64,000 bases of DNA from Paratinospora sagittata (lineage: Eukaryota; Streptophyta; Magnoliopsida; Ranunculales; Menispermaceae), in contig CM069593.1 in the NCBI GenBank assembly GCA_035771175.1, forward strand, positions 22,123,956 through 22,187,955, written 5' to 3'. The position numbers were made by a program, and so were the translations under genes. This document shows, one piece after another, positions 47,545 through 60,800 of this stretch; position 1 is the stretch's first letter, and each line of letters opens with the position of its first letter. The notes beneath the pieces were generated by a model, which saw nothing but the letters and a program-made list of their open reading frames with translations, was not told where the DNA came from and did no database searches.

Positions 47545-49522
47545 ATGGGCTCTTTCGAAAGATCGAAGAAAAAAGTTCATCTATGGAAGAAGGCGGCGTT
47601 CCATTTCTTGTTATGTTTTGTCATGGGATTCTTTACAGGTTTTGCTCCAACTGGGTCTTCTTCTTCTGTTTTCTCGAATCATCAAGCAATGAATCACTCT
47701 ATTAAAGAAGGAGAGCTTTCACCTTTATCGACCGAAGAAAGCTTGGATAGGAGCTTATTAATGGCTGAAACACCTGTGGAAATACCAAGTAGTACTACTA
47801 GAGATCTTGATCAACCAGTTTCTCTAGTAGGTGAAGAAGAAGATGAAGCTGCATTGACTCCTCTGAAACAATTGATTGTTATTACTGGTATTAAATCGAA
47901 TGATCCGCTTCAAGGAGCGTTCTTAATAAGATTAAGCACCACATTAAAGTTGGTTCCTCCGCCGCTGTTATGGATTGTTGTGGAGCCACATAAGGATTCT
48001 TCTGAATTGTCTGAGATTTTGAGGAAAACTGGAGTTATGTACAGGCATTTAGTTTACAGGGAGAATTTCACAGACCCAGCATCTGAAATTGAGCATCAAA
48101 GGAACTTAGCTCTTAATCATATCGAACACCATCGTCTCAGTGGAATCGTTCATTTCGCCGGAGTTTTCAACATTTACGATCTCGAGTTCTTCCAAAACCT
48201 CAGAGAAACCGAGTACGAATTACTTCCCTTTTTCTATGTTTATTAATTCTCTCTTGAACTTCCAACTTTTCTTCTATTAATTAGGAAGCATTCTATAGAT
48301 TAGTTATAACAAAAAAAAAAAAAAAATGCAGAATGATAACAAATAATATCATGCTTTAGGATCCACAAATTGGTGAAGAGAGATTCTATATGTTTATACA
48401 AATTCAATATATTAGGTGGGTATGATCAAGTTAGTGAGTCAGATTTTGGGTTGGATTTAGATCATTAGAGACAAGTGTCTGTAAAGGACCCAATAACAAT
48501 GTTCTAAATGGGATACTAGAATAGCATCTTATTATTAATTTTCACTCGGTAAAATGATGAAACCAATGGGAGAACACCTATACATTATGATTAAAGTAAG
48601 CTGTATTTTAAGAAGGAGATTAGTTGAAATATAATGACATCCTAACTCCTATGCACTTGACAGGCAAGAAATGACTATTCAAGAATTAAAAATAAGACTT
48701 ATTTTCCATGCAAATGAACCACTTGATCAACAGCATCAGATTTTGACACTTTTAAGATACAGTAGACATGATTAATTTCTCCACATGATCACCAATTTTT
48801 AATATGGGAACTAGAAAAATAAAATAAAAATGAAAGCATTAAATTGTGGTTGCAGGGTTTTTGGAACATGGCCAGTGGCAATGGTTGCAGCAAATAGGAA
48901 TAAGGTGGTTATGGAAGGACCAATTTGTGCTTCTTCCCAAGTTGTAGGATGGCATTTAAGAAACATGAACAGTCAAATGAATATTGGATCTTCGCTTCAT
49001 ATTTCGAGCTTTGCGTTTAATAGCTCCATCCTATGGGATCCTGAGCGATGGGGTCGTCCATCTTCAACTCAAGAAACCTCACAGGTACATTTTGTATTAA
49101 ATCATACCATTACTAATGTACCAGAGGGAGGATAATGTTCCAATTAGAACAAATTAATGTTAGGTATTGTTTGGACTAAAAAACTAGATTTATATATAAG
49201 AGGTTTGGCCAACTGCCAAGTCAACCAACCATCTTATTCAAGTGGGTATTTTCTGTTTTCATGGAAAATCATGCTAAGGACCCCCCTAGCTGCAACAGTA
49301 TTATTTATATTAAATGTGATTTTTTATTTATTTTTCTAATTAATTTTTTTTTTTTTTACTATGGCCCTTAATTTACAGAACTCCATTAAGATTGTTCAAG
49401 AAGTGGTGGTTGAAGAGGAGACCAAGCTCAAGGGGCTCTCAGGAGAAGATTGCTCCAAGATCTTGATGTGGAAACTTCATATACCCAAACAGCACTCACT
49501 GTCCAATGGTAATTGGAGGTAA
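47545..49522 (+). CDS. IRX9: GT43 xylan synthase component IRX9
   Basis: Exons 47545-48212, 48856-49084 and 49379-49522 join in phase to 346 residues; Arabidopsis IRX9 is about 351. It starts MGSFERSKKKVHLWKKAAFH, followed by a type II membrane anchor (about 17-36, FLLCFVMGFFTGFAP) that places it in the Golgi. The variable stem covers about 37-110. GT43 landmarks are LRLVPPPLLWIVVE-like, LRKTGVMYRHL, EIEHQRNLALNHIEHHRLSG, EVFGTWPVA and SSFAFNSSILWDPERWGRPS. The family builds the xylan backbone in secondary walls with IRX14 and IRX10. The place where active GT43 enzymes have a DDD/DxD metal site reads HFAGVFNIYDL (203-213), as in Arabidopsis IRX9 (HFAGLNNIYDL), which suggests a structural rather than catalytic role. 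An upstream in-frame start is possible at 47482, but the start MGS(F/L)ERSKKK is the conserved one. Confidence 0.95.
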
Positions 49523-50917
49523 CAGAAGATATGGGAAGAAGCAAGAGAGAGTGAGATTGTAGGGGAAAGGAAGAGAATTTGGTGATCATGTTGTTCTTGA
49601 GTTCATTCAATATGCAATAATTTTTTTGTCATTTTTTATATTTATTATTAGATTTTTTATACCAATTCTCTTTACTAATTTCAGACTATATTGAGGAAAT
49701 ATCTCATAAATTGGAGCATTGGTTTGAAATTGCAAGATTTGGTTTGAACATAAATGGACAATTTGTATATGATCTTAGAAGGTATCAAGATATTCATAGT
49801 AAAGAATCAAAACAATGATTAATATATGCCTTGAATGAGTTTTTTCTTTTTCTTTTTCGTTTTCCAGCAAGAAGAAAAATAGTAATAATATTCATAGTGC
49901 TTGCCAAGCCAATGTTTTTCATAATTTTTGTGATGGGTCTATGAAAAAAAAAAAAAAATCCCTGTTTAGTATACAATTTAATGTTTTTAAATTTTAAAAT
50001 TGTGAAAACTTGTTTGATTCAACTGTTATAATTTTTTTTAAATCTACTTCAAATTTGAATTTTAAAAAAATTATTGGAAAACTACTTTTATATTTAAATT
50101 TAAAATATTTAAAGAAAACAAGAATATTACACAAGTTATTTTTATTATTTTCTCAAAATTAAGGCCCTAAAAAAATCTAAGAGCCCTTGATTTAAAAACT
50201 ATTTTTAAAATTAAATTAAAAAAAATATTTTAGAATTTATTTTTGCATATGTTTTTATAAAATATGAAAGCATTTAAAAACAGTTCAACTAAACAAGTTT
50301 TTAAAAGAGAAACGCTAAAACAATACACAATACATATTCAAAATATACTTAATACTTATGTGATAATATACCACATCACCACGCCATTAGAAAAAATAAA
50401 AAATATACCACTCATAACATACCACATAAGTATGAATATAGTTTTGAATATAATTTTTAAGTGTAAAAATATTTGTGTGATATTGAATATAAAAAAATAA
50501 AAAAAACTGTTTTTAAATATATATATAAAAAAGAGGCCTCAATTTCTCTTCTACTAATATCAAGACCCTCGGAAGTGGTCGCATTTGATTTATGATTTGA
50601 ATACAATTTTCAACACGAAAAAGACTTAGATTGGTTGAAACCCGAAAGAAAATATGTTGTTGAAAGAAATGACAAAATGTTTTTGAGATTTTCTCTTTTT
50701 TAATTAATTCTAGTTTTCACTTCTTTTACAGGATTTCTCTCTCTCTGTTCCCCCTGTTTATCAACTACTTGAGATAGAAAATGACACAGTAGATAGATAA
50801 ATACAGCCATGTCTTTATTTAAATATAAAACATACATACATACGCTTATTATACTAAAAGTCCCCCTCTCTCACAGAATAAACGACCAAACAAGTACTTA
50901 ATCAAACATAAATCAAA
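49523..50917. other. Convergent intergenic region between IRX9 and the cupin gene
   Basis: 3'UTRs of both genes, then AT-rich DNA. Near 49960-50290, segments such as AATTAAGGCCCT and TTAAAAACAGTTCAACTAAA resemble the Tourist-like element at 3943-4190, but no complete element could be bounded. Confidence 0.45.
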
Positions 50918-53900
50918 TCAAACATCTCCGAAGAAACTCTTTACAACAACTTCATGACTTCTTTCATCCATCTGTGGTGGAGCAGGAAGTATAGCCGAAT
51001 GCTTCTGAGAATTCACAAACCCATCAAGCGCTTTCTCTTTCATACCAAACGCAGCAGCAAGCTCAGGTGTGTTCATATTACGCAAGATTGAGCTGGCTCC
51101 CACCAAGAACTGAGGCTGGTTGTCTTGTGATGATGTTGTGAATCCGAAGAACGCAAATGGCCCATTTTTTGAAGCAATTTGGCAGAAGGGGTAGTATTTG
51201 GGTATCCAGAAAACATCATCTTCTCCTACCTCTGCGTTCATGGCGGTCGACCCATTTGGATGAACTACCTGAATCGTTCCTGATCCTTGCAGCACAATAC
51301 CGTATTCTATTGCTTTTGGGTTCAGATGAGGCGCCAATATTGATCCCTGTAATTAAATCCAATGAAAAAGCTTTTAATTTGAAAAGTGCGCTTTGTTGCA
51401 TTTCGCCAAACTGTAATTTTAAAAAAATGAAGTGTGATACTGTTACACATATTCAGCATGTTACTCATTAAATATTCAGCATCAGATGTCCTTGAATCAT
51501 TTATCAAATATATGATTCAAAAGCATCCAACATATGAGTGCTAAATATATGATTCAAATCCTCGGTTTCCCAATCTTTCTAGGAAGGATAAGGGAATTGG
51601 TAGGATTATGTCATTTGCATCACTGTGGGTGATCTGGATTGAGAGGAATAGATGGAATTTTCAAAATATAACGAAAGATTGTTGGAGGTTGTGGGAGGAG
51701 GTTTTGTTATTGGCAACAGGGTGGGTTGCTTCATCAAAGTTTTCCGGAGGCTTTTCGGTGGCGGATTGGTATCGATCCCGGTCCTCATGTATGATGTAAG
51801 GTGGATCGGGTTTTGTGTCGAAATGGGGTGTTCTGTGGGTGTGCTGATGTTGTAGCCATTGTATGTTTTTTTCTTTCTTTACATATATGTCTTGTATCTC
51901 AGTACCTTTTCTTGTACCTTTAATAAATATATTTGTTTCTTCTAAAAAAAAAAAAAAAAAAAAAGCACAATGGAAGTTGAGATGTATAAGAAGTAATTAA
52001 GCAAGAATGCAGAAGAGTAAAGGGAGTTACCGCAGTGAGAATGACTAAATAAACACCAACATCAGGAGTGTGAAGAGGGGTGTAATCACTGCTATACAGT
52101 GACCATGTTGATCCATATTTATTCTCAAAATCAGGCTTTCTTTTGTAGAGATTGTACACATCTGGGTAATCCACCCTCTTCTTCTTCCCACTCTTGTTCC
52201 CTTCCGCAGACACACCAATATTAAAGAACTTCCTCCATGTCCATCTTCCTATTTCTTCATCATCACCATCATCCTCTTCTTCCACTACTTTCTTCATTTG
52301 CTTCATCGACGAAGATGAGCGCTTTTTCGTGACATTTGCGTGTATGATTGGGCCGCTTCCTATCTTGCTCAGAACCTCCTCCAATTCACTGGTTGATACC
52401 TGCTTGTAATTTCATTTGTATAATTACTATTTAATTTGTTTAATTTTTAGAGTTAAAAGATAAAGATATTAATAAATTAAAGCTCACATACATTGAGTGC
52501 AGTTGCCATTGTTCTTGAGCCAAACCCAGAAAACACAGATGTCGGATAATACCACCCTCCTCCTATGAAGAAAGACTGCCAAAAAAGGTAGATGTTTACA
52601 TGAACATTAACAAATTATGATAGAAAAATGCTATAATAACTCTTAAAGTGACCCTTAAAGTAACTTCAATGGATCATTCATAGTATTTTTCTTTTGATAC
52701 TATAACACTCTCCAAGTGAATTACTTGACTATATTGTGATAAAGTCAAATTTAAGAGTTATCATAACATAGGAATATAAGAAAATGTGACTTATAATAAA
52801 AAAGGTTAAGATTCGTAAGTAATATAAACAAGCAAATAATAATGTTATGCTACATAAAGTGATTGAAGTGTTGTGCCGCGATGTAAATTGTTGTACCTTA
52901 AATCATATGTTAAACGAGCCAAAAATTATATTCAAAACTATGCCCATTGGGATGTATTGTGACCGTGAGTGTTCTTTTTGTTTTTTTCTCTCGTGATATG
53001 ATGTATAGCCACATAAACATAGATAAATTTTTGAGTATGTACGGTGGGTCTTTTTAGCATTCCTTTATTTATATTGCCATTTTACCCCCATCTATCTAAC
53101 ATTATTGTCCATGTTAGAAACTTCTTTAACATATAAAATAAAGAGCCAACTACGTGTGTATCAAGTGAACACTTGAGTATTAACAATTTTTTGTCCCCTT
53201 TCTTACATTGAAATTAATAAATTAAAGAAAATGCTTTAGGTACGCTCGGTACCAACCCCGTTTCACCTAGTTCCTTTCCTTTAGATGTTTTGGTGCTAAA
53301 AAAAAAATAACGATGGTACCTAGCATGTACAACATTACTCTTAATTAAAAGGGTGTTGATCAAAAGATGAAATTAATGCGAGTAACGGAGAGAGAGAGAC
53401 CTGGAAGGACTCTGATCCTAAGCTCTCCTCCTTGTTTATACTAGTCACCAACTGAAGTCTCTGTCCTTGAGCAATGTTGGCAATGTAGAACGTAGAACCA
53501 GCCGGAATTACATACAAGTCTCCAGTACCCAGCTCTTTCTCCACCAAATCGTCTTTGTAAATCCACCCAATCCTAGCTTCGCCTGCATAAAAAGTACTCC
53601 CAACCCAATTGATTAATCAACAATTAACCATTTTTCACATGCAAAAGTAAGCAAACTCAAAAGAAGCTTTTATTATTATTAATTTTCTGCAAAGTGTACA
53701 ATACCTTTGCGAACGAAGATGATTAGAGTAGAATCCATGTACTGAGGAAGAAGAAGACTACTGGGCTCCATGTTGATGAACCCAATATCCATTGGTGGTC
53801 TCTTCATATCCTCCAAAGATTTCCCTCTTACCACTGTAAATTCCCCTGCTTCTGTCTTCATCACTTGCTCTTTTTTCTGCAACAAAAACCTCTCTTCCAT

Positions 53901-53978
53901 TCCTTCTCCTCCTTCTCCTCTAACAGAGACAAACACCAAGAACAACATGAGCAACAACAAATCTGCATGTCTTTTCAT
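50918..53978 (-). CDS. Vicilin-like (7S) seed-storage cupin, secreted
   Basis: Exons on the minus strand: 53705-53978, 53401-53582, 52492-52575, 52031-52399 and 50918-51346; phases agree and give 445 residues. Residues 1-21 form a signal peptide (KRHAD followed by LLLLMLFLVFVSV). Two cupin domains follow. The first includes GDLYVIPAGSTFYIAN. The second starts at GSILAPHLNPKAIEYGIVLQ (304-323), the usual vicilin HxNxxAxEY signature, then VGEDDVFWIPKYYPF. Between them is a Lys/Ser-rich and acidic linker (EEEDDGDDEE, about residues 218-227). Relatives such as the Arabidopsis At4g36700-type vicilin-like proteins are seed proteins of the secretory pathway; storage is a known family role, but function here is inferred. 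The LINE in intron 4 leaves both splice sites intact. Confidence 0.9.
51570..51964 (+). mobile_element. 5'-truncated LINE in the cupin gene's intron 4, antisense
   Basis: The plus-strand translation contains ASLWVIWIERNRWNFQNITK (51617-51676), then LWEEVLLLATGWVASSKFSG (about 51689-51748), the ORF2 C-terminus of plant L1 elements. A stop and a short 3'UTR follow, then a 21-base A run (51944-51964). The element runs opposite to the cupin gene. No target duplication could be identified. Confidence 0.8.
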
Positions 53979-54066
53979 TTTTGAAGCAGCGCCTAATTCT
54001 ACTCTTGAGGATTAAAGTGTAATGGGTACTACTAATATATGAAGATCAGAGATAGAAGCACAAGGG

Positions 54067-54131
54067 TTTATAGAGGCGTGTTGGTCCTATTGGATATGTA
54101 GAAAGCAGAGGTGAGACGTGGAGAGCATGCA
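54067..54131 (-). promoter_or_regulatory. Cupin gene promoter: TATA box, ACGT element, RY element
   Basis: On the minus strand, 90-155 bp upstream of the start codon: TATAAA (complement of 54067-54072), CCACGTC (complement of about 54115-54121), an ABRE/G-box-like element, and TGCATGC (complement of 54125-54131), the RY core bound by B3 factors of the ABI3/FUS3 type. RY plus ACGT close to the TATA box is the classic seed-storage promoter layout. Confidence 0.6.
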
Positions 54132-55189
54132 GGATTTTGTGGTTTTGCTGGCGGCTTTCCGTGAGTAGAAAGATAGCCACTCACACCATCTACGAATATA
54201 TGTTGAAAAGAAAAATGGTGAGTGGGACATGTTTGAGATATGATTTGCTCTAACCTTGTTTAGGCACGTGATTGGATAAATAAGATCTATGGTGTCTAAT
54301 AATTAATGTATTATTTTTATTTATTTTTGGCTTCCTTTTCACTTTTCATTATTCATTATTGTATAGATAATTATAAGTAGCTGATCATTATATAAAGCAA
54401 GATCTTTATACATGTCATCATAATATTACTTGATTTAGATCTAAGTAACTAACTAATTATATTATAATTTACCATCGTAAATTTATTAACTATTATGATT
54501 AAAAGTGAGTAAAAACAATTTTATGCTTGTTGAAGAAGCTGAGGAAGACTAACTTTTTCTAAAAACATTTTTCCTTAAAGTGCTCGTAAAACTCTTCCAA
54601 ACGGGATCAATATTATTTTTATTATTAAATTATTTATTACGCACACATAAAAATATACTAGCACATACTATTATATCTTTTGTATTTATTTATTGGATTA
54701 GTGTAGGATGTAACTTTGTATGTGTTAAATGTATTTGTTTTCAAGCCCAAAATAAGAAAAGAAACTAAGAAAAGGGCTTTTCCTTTTCTCTCCAAGCTAT
54801 AAATCTATAATGAACTCCATATTATTCATTTATTGTAATTGAAGAGGAAACTTTAGGAAAAGAGAAAGTTAGGAGACACAATAATGCACATACATATTTT
54901 CAACATCTATATTTTAGCAATGACTCATTTTGTACATTAGATGACTCTTTTTTGTTAAGATTACAACGATTCTCCGTTTTTATAATACATCAAACTAACA
55001 ACATCATGAATTATATTAAGAACACGTGAATAAAGAATATAGAGACAGGATGAACATATAAGCTCAAGAGGAAAGTGGATAAAATTTAATAACTAAAAAG
55101 CATAACAAATACTTTAACATTTAGACAACAAGGGCACTAGACCTACAACAAATCATGTAGAACCAATAACAGTAGTTACCAACATTAAT

Positions 55190-55275
55190 TTTGTTGATGA
55201 AGGGACTTGAACTCTTCTCACTTGTAAAAATGAAGAGAGCGTCAACCACCAAGGCTCATTGCTATATCTCTCCAC
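55190..55275 (-). mobile_element. Possible SINE head (tRNA-like)
   Basis: On the minus strand, TGAGCCTTGGTGGTTGACGC could serve as an A box, and AGAGTTCAAGTCCC about 40 bases later matches a B box. Borders and tail are not resolved, so the call is tentative. Confidence 0.3.
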
Positions 55276-56700
55276 ATATGCGGAAATTAGAGAAAATTGT
55301 ATTAACATATGTCATGATGCTTAATTTGCATTCTATGTACCCCTGGTCTTAGTACCTACTAGGATCCCAGCCTCTCCTATCCTTTTGATTTTACCCTTAT
55401 AGGGAAAAAAAGAAGAAACGAAAATTCTCTCAATTATGAGTTTGTATCCTAAATTTAGGTTTTATGATAGACATTTCTCTAATCCTCAATTAAATTATGT
55501 TTTATGTAAGTGTGAGTGAGTTTATTTCCAGAAATAAAATATATGTGAGACAACTTCTTTCTGTTATTTTTTAGAAAAAGAAAAACTAAGACTAGATGAT
55601 GATAATTGCTCACCATAAAATTGTATGAACATATTATATAAGTTAAGAACTCATAATTAAGATGATAACAAGTGATTAGCCAAGTCATGGGTTTGTCTTC
55701 TACCAACACTACAAAGGGGGAAAAAATGCCCCATGATATACAGTAATTCTATGATCCAATACACTATGGCATTAGAACAATTAACATAAATTATAGAATT
55801 CTCATTTTATTTCATAAATGAAATTAACTGATTGTGAAATAGATTTACTGACATATTACCCTAAATAAAATGCTTTAAAAATATACTTTTTAAATATATT
55901 TTGTTGATATTGTCTTTAAGAGTTATTAGATCGTTTTTAATTACATAACAACACGTGATTCGAGATAATTTAATAAATCTTAAGGACATTGTCAACAAAA
56001 TATGTTAGAAAAATATGTTAGTTAAACATTACTCTGTATGTTAGAAAAATGTGTTAGTCAAATATTACTCTTATCTTAATTAAAAATATAAAATTTTAAA
56101 AAACTCAACGTTATTTACACTACTTTTAGTTTATGATTTGGACACAATTTTTTATATTTAAAAATTTAAAAATGAATAAAATATGTTTGATTGGTTGAAA
56201 CATGAAAATAATTTTAAGTTTTCATGTTATTTTTAGGAAAAAGAACAATTATTAAATTTTAGAGTTTTGATTTTTGGATTGTATTCTAACGTTTTTGGAT
56301 CACGTACCATTAAGTTCATATTTATACAGTCCGTATTCTTGGTCTGAAAAACAGTGTACCATAAACTTCATCTATAAAAGGCTTATTGATAAGAGGTAGG
56401 AAAAAATCTATTAATGATAGGAGCGGCGTGTAACGGTAACATGTGAGACACATAAATGTGACACCTGACCTTCCCATGACATCTCTGACCATTTATCTAC
56501 CACGTGTCAATCTGCCACCGCAAGTCTCGGTTATCGTAACTTGCTCCCGACAATTAGCCTAGCCGACACTTAAAAATTATATAAACTAAAAGCCCTTAAA
56601 ATTCTTTTTTTTTTCTAAATATGTTGGAAACTCTTTTGATGTAATTAATACAAGACACACTTGAAGAACAAGCTTCATGATGCTAAAGTGAATACAATAT

Positions 56701-56730
56701 AAATTAAATTAAATTAAATTAAATTAAATT
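56701..56730. repeat. (AAATT)6 microsatellite
   Basis: Six perfect AAATT units in intergenic DNA. Confidence 0.9.
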
Positions 56731-57059
56731 ATGCAATTTAAAGATGTTAAAGTTGATTTAATAGTACTGGGTGGCTATATAATTATATTCACTTCCTTAA
56801 ATAATTGTTTGGTACTTATTTAAGGAGTGGTGGGTCGGTACTCCAGAGTTTCTTTTGTTATCCAACTCGATTTCCATAACTATGACATGTGGTATTGATT
56901 TGAGAGAGGCCCACGAAGATGAACCAAAGATAAAAATGCTAGACCAGGTTGGTATTAAGGTGTTGCTTAATGTTACACAGCATATGGAGTACGAGATCAA
57001 TGTTTTTTTGCTAGATTATAGGGTGTAGCTGAACAAAACAGCTGTTTATTCTTAAAATG

Positions 57060-57858
57060 TGATCGTTGCAGGATTTTCTTATTTTCTTTTTCCTTCTCTT
57101 TCTCTCTGTTACAGAAAGAGAGCTTTCATTTCATTTTCAAGGTGTAGTTTTATTTAGTTTTTTTTTTCTTTTCTTAAAAAAATTATTTTGTGAAGAGAAG
57201 ATAAACTGAGAGAGAGAGAGAGAGAAGTCCAGGAATAATATCAACTCAACTGGTAAGGATTTTGAGAGTGGGGTTTGTTTGTGAGGGACCCTTTGTTTTT
57301 TTTGTTGGTTTTGGTGCAATTTTCTTGTTTTGGTTTTTTGTCTCTCTTTTGGTGAGTAGATCTTGCTAAAGTTCTTTCTCCTTTGAAATATGAAATGGGC
57401 TTTTGATTTTCTTCAAGATCTTGCAATTTCAGCTTCGGGGCATTGCTTCAGTGGTTGTTTTGATTGGCAATTTCTAGTAAAAATTGGTTTTTTCTTCTGT
57501 GGTGTAGCTGCATTTGTTGCTTTTATTGTTATTTCTCTCTATCCTTTGTTTTTTTTTCTCTCAGTTTTTGAATTGGTTTTTTAAGAATTCTTATGGGTTT
57601 TTTTGTCACTCCCTTCTTCTTGTTCTAGATCTGTGTATGGGGCTTTGATTTGTCCTGAAAAATATTCTTTCTGTTTGAATTCTAGAAATGGTGTATATAA
57701 ATATTTGACATTTTTCCTAGATTCTCTACTGGTGTTTCGTTTCCTTTAAATTCTCTATTTTTTGAGATATAAAATTGTTCTTTGCATTTGCCTTGAAGTT
57801 GAGATTTCATTTGCTGTTTTGTCTGTTGAAGATCAGATTGAGGAATAATTAGGAGAAG
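57060..57858 (+). promoter_or_regulatory. IQD leader with CT/GA tract and 5'UTR intron
   Basis: A CT-rich stretch (57083-57110) and a (GA)n tract (57208-57226) mark a typical plant leader. A donor CAACTG|GTAAGG at about 57252 and an acceptor GTTGAAG near 57829 would remove an intron of about 0.58 kb. The AUG of the coding region follows at 57859. Assignment is by signal only. Confidence 0.5.
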
Positions 57859-60800
57859 ATGGGGAAGAAAGGAAGCTGGTTTGTTTCAGTGAAGAAAGCT
57901 TTCAGCCCTGAATCCAAGGTGAAGAAAGATTAAGTTTTTTCAATTTTAATTTTAATTTTAAATTTTCAATTTGTTCCTTTTGGCATCTTGAAGATTTTAT
58001 AAGAAATGTGAATTGGCTTAAGATTGAACCGCTAAGTTTCTGTAATTTGATCAGAAATCAAGTAAGTCAAAGAAGAAATGGGGGTTTGGATCACAGAAAC
58101 ATGGAGAAGATCCCTCATTTACTAGCATGGAAACTGCCCCAGCAGCTCCAGCAGCAACAGCTCCATCACCACCACCACCACCACCACCACCACCACAACC
58201 TGAAGAAGTGAAAGTGATGGAAGCACAGAATGAACAGAGTAAACAAGCTTACACAGTAGCAGTTGCTACTGCTGCAGCTGCTGAGGCTGCTGTAGCTGCA
58301 GCTCAGGCCACCGTGCAGGTTGTTCGGCTCACAAATTTTAACAATTGCCCTGGAAAATCCAAGGAAGAAGTTGCTGCAATCAAGATTCAAACGGCATTTC
58401 GAGGATACTTGGTATTTTCCCTTGTTGGTCTATCAATACTTTCTATTAATGTGAAAGAATGGCATCACAATTATGGTAATTTGGAAGAAGAAATGAAATA
58501 GGAACTGGGAATAATGCAAAAATTCCGAGAAGAAAGAGGGAAAGAATATCTATGGTTTCATTATTGACGAATAATGAAAGTACCCATAGTTTGTTATAAG
58601 AAAAATAAAGCTTACTATACTACCCTTCTCTAAGCTATAATATATACACTACTTTGATAAGAACCAGACTTATTTATAGCCAAACCTCTTTGAATTGAAA
58701 TACTTGGTTCATGGAATAGGAATTAAACAACTAACTCTTGTTTTCTATAATTTTTCTGGTGCTTTAAATGCGAGTTTTGGTGATTTTATTTCTTTCCAAA
58801 ATTTAGGTATTGTTGATTACTTCTTGTTACGTTGGTTTTCTATGATTTCCTTGATTACTCAAAAGAGTTTTCTGGTGTAGTCACTGTGAGAATTCAACGA
58901 AAATAAATCTGATTTTTTTCCCTGTTTTTGTGACTTATGGGGCACAGACCTAAGGAATTCTTTATTTTGCTTTCTTTTCACCCTATCAGGCAAGGCGGGC
59001 ATTGCGGGCTTTGAGAGGGTTGGTTAGGTTGAAAACGCTGATTGAAGGGCAGTCTGTGAAACGTCAAGCCACAACCACTCTGAAATGTATGCAGACACTG
59101 GCTCGTTTGCAGTCTCAAATCCGTGCTAGGAGGATTAGGATGTCTGAGGAGAACCTGGCTCTCCAGCGCCAGCTCCAGCAAAATCGTGAAAAGGACCTTG
59201 AGAATTTGAGAGCTTCTGTAAGTTTCTTCAATGGGTTTTGATTCTCTTCCACTCAATCTCTTGATAGTGAAACATATTCTTTTTCAAGTTATTATTTCAG
59301 GTTTTTGTGCATTCTGCCTTCAAAATTCAGTTCCAAATGCAGACTTAGCGCTCTGCCATGGATTTACATTTTCCTTAATGTAGGAGATGCTTATTTATAA
59401 TTTTAATGGGAAATGCTATCCATTAGGCACTCTTACATGCTGATGCAACAGTGTACAGCCCACAGGATATCGTCTCACATTTCAATTTCTCCTAGTCTCT
59501 TGAGCTATTTCATAGATGTTTAAAAAATTTATCGCTTTCTTGCCTTTGATTTTCCTATTTCTGTACTATTAATTTGTTATCCTGAAATATTATAGAATGG
59601 GTTTGCATGGATCATTATATCATCAGCCTATAAAACTGGTTCTGTCTTTAGTAAAATGTCTTCCTTGAAAGACTTGATTGGTTTAAATATCCTTCTTCCT
59701 GATTTGGAAATCCCTGAAGATCAAACCTTTTGGGGATTTCTCCATAAATCATGTCAAAGGTTCAATGCAGCCGCCTCCTCAATGATTTTTTTGTTTCTTT
59801 GCCCATTTATACAAGTTGATCAGTAGTGAGTTTGTTTCTGCTGAGCAAATCCTTGGAATTCTTTGACAGATGGGTGATGACTGGGATGATAGTATTCAAT
59901 CCAAGGAGCAAATTGAAGCAAGCCTGCTAAGCAAACATGAAGCCACCATTAGAAGAGAAAGAGCAATGGCTTATGCATACTCTCATCAGGTAATTCCTCC
60001 GTATGTTGTTAGTCATTACTTTCCTGGATTAACTCCTCTATTTATTTTGACGTAGATTTCAACTTCTCTTCTACTGTTAAAATATTTTCTACTTGTTTCC
60101 CTGATTGAACTGCTGTTCTCTAGCTTGGAAAGTCTGGCCTAGTTTTCCTAGTTATGATTGATTTTTTTTCAATTGATTAATGTAATGATTTTTCTTTACT
60201 TATTTTTTTCTGTAAACTTAATTGATAATGTATTGGACTACTTGCACCATGAAAAATTGAAAATCACTTGTTTAAGTCGATATCTTAGAGTAATCTTTGC
60301 TTGTATGGTGATTGATCTGTAGCAGTCATGGAAGAACTCCCATCCTGGAAACGCATTATTCATGGACCCTCAGAATCCTCACTGGGGATGGAGCTGGTTG
60401 GAACGATGGATGGCAGCCCGGCCATGGGAGAGCCGGAGCACAACAGAGAAGGAAATGAATGATCACTCCTCTGTGAAGAGTGCAAGCCGAAGCACCGTGG
60501 TTGGAGAAATCACCAAATCATATGCTGCAAGCCGTGAACTCAAAGTTGAGAAGCCTTCACCAACGGTGAAAAAACCACTCTGGCAGTCGCCTTCAACTCC
60601 TTCGTCCAAGGTGCTGCCACCCTCATCCCTGCCGGCCGGAAAGCTAAAATCTGCCAGCCCAAAGGCCATGTATGTTGCAGATGATGACTCAAGGAGCATA
60701 ATGAGCATGCAATCTGAACGGCCTCGCCGGCACAGCATTGCCGGGTCATCGGTGAGGGACGACGAGAGCCTGGCAAGCTCCCCGGCAGTTCCAAGCTACA

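Larger units (their letters stand above)
54150..57060. other. Intergenic region between divergent cupin and IQD genes
   Basis: AT-rich, with no gene recognised. It holds a possible SINE head at 55190-55275 and an (AAATT)6 repeat at 56701-56730. A GC-richer patch near 56440-56570 contains CCACGTGTCA and could be regulatory for the IQD gene. Confidence 0.5.

Noticed and set aside
58008..58211. Poly-His frame in the IQD gene
   Set aside because: Out-of-frame reading of the CCA repeat; the phased IQD exon gives polyproline and continues into the IQ67 domain.
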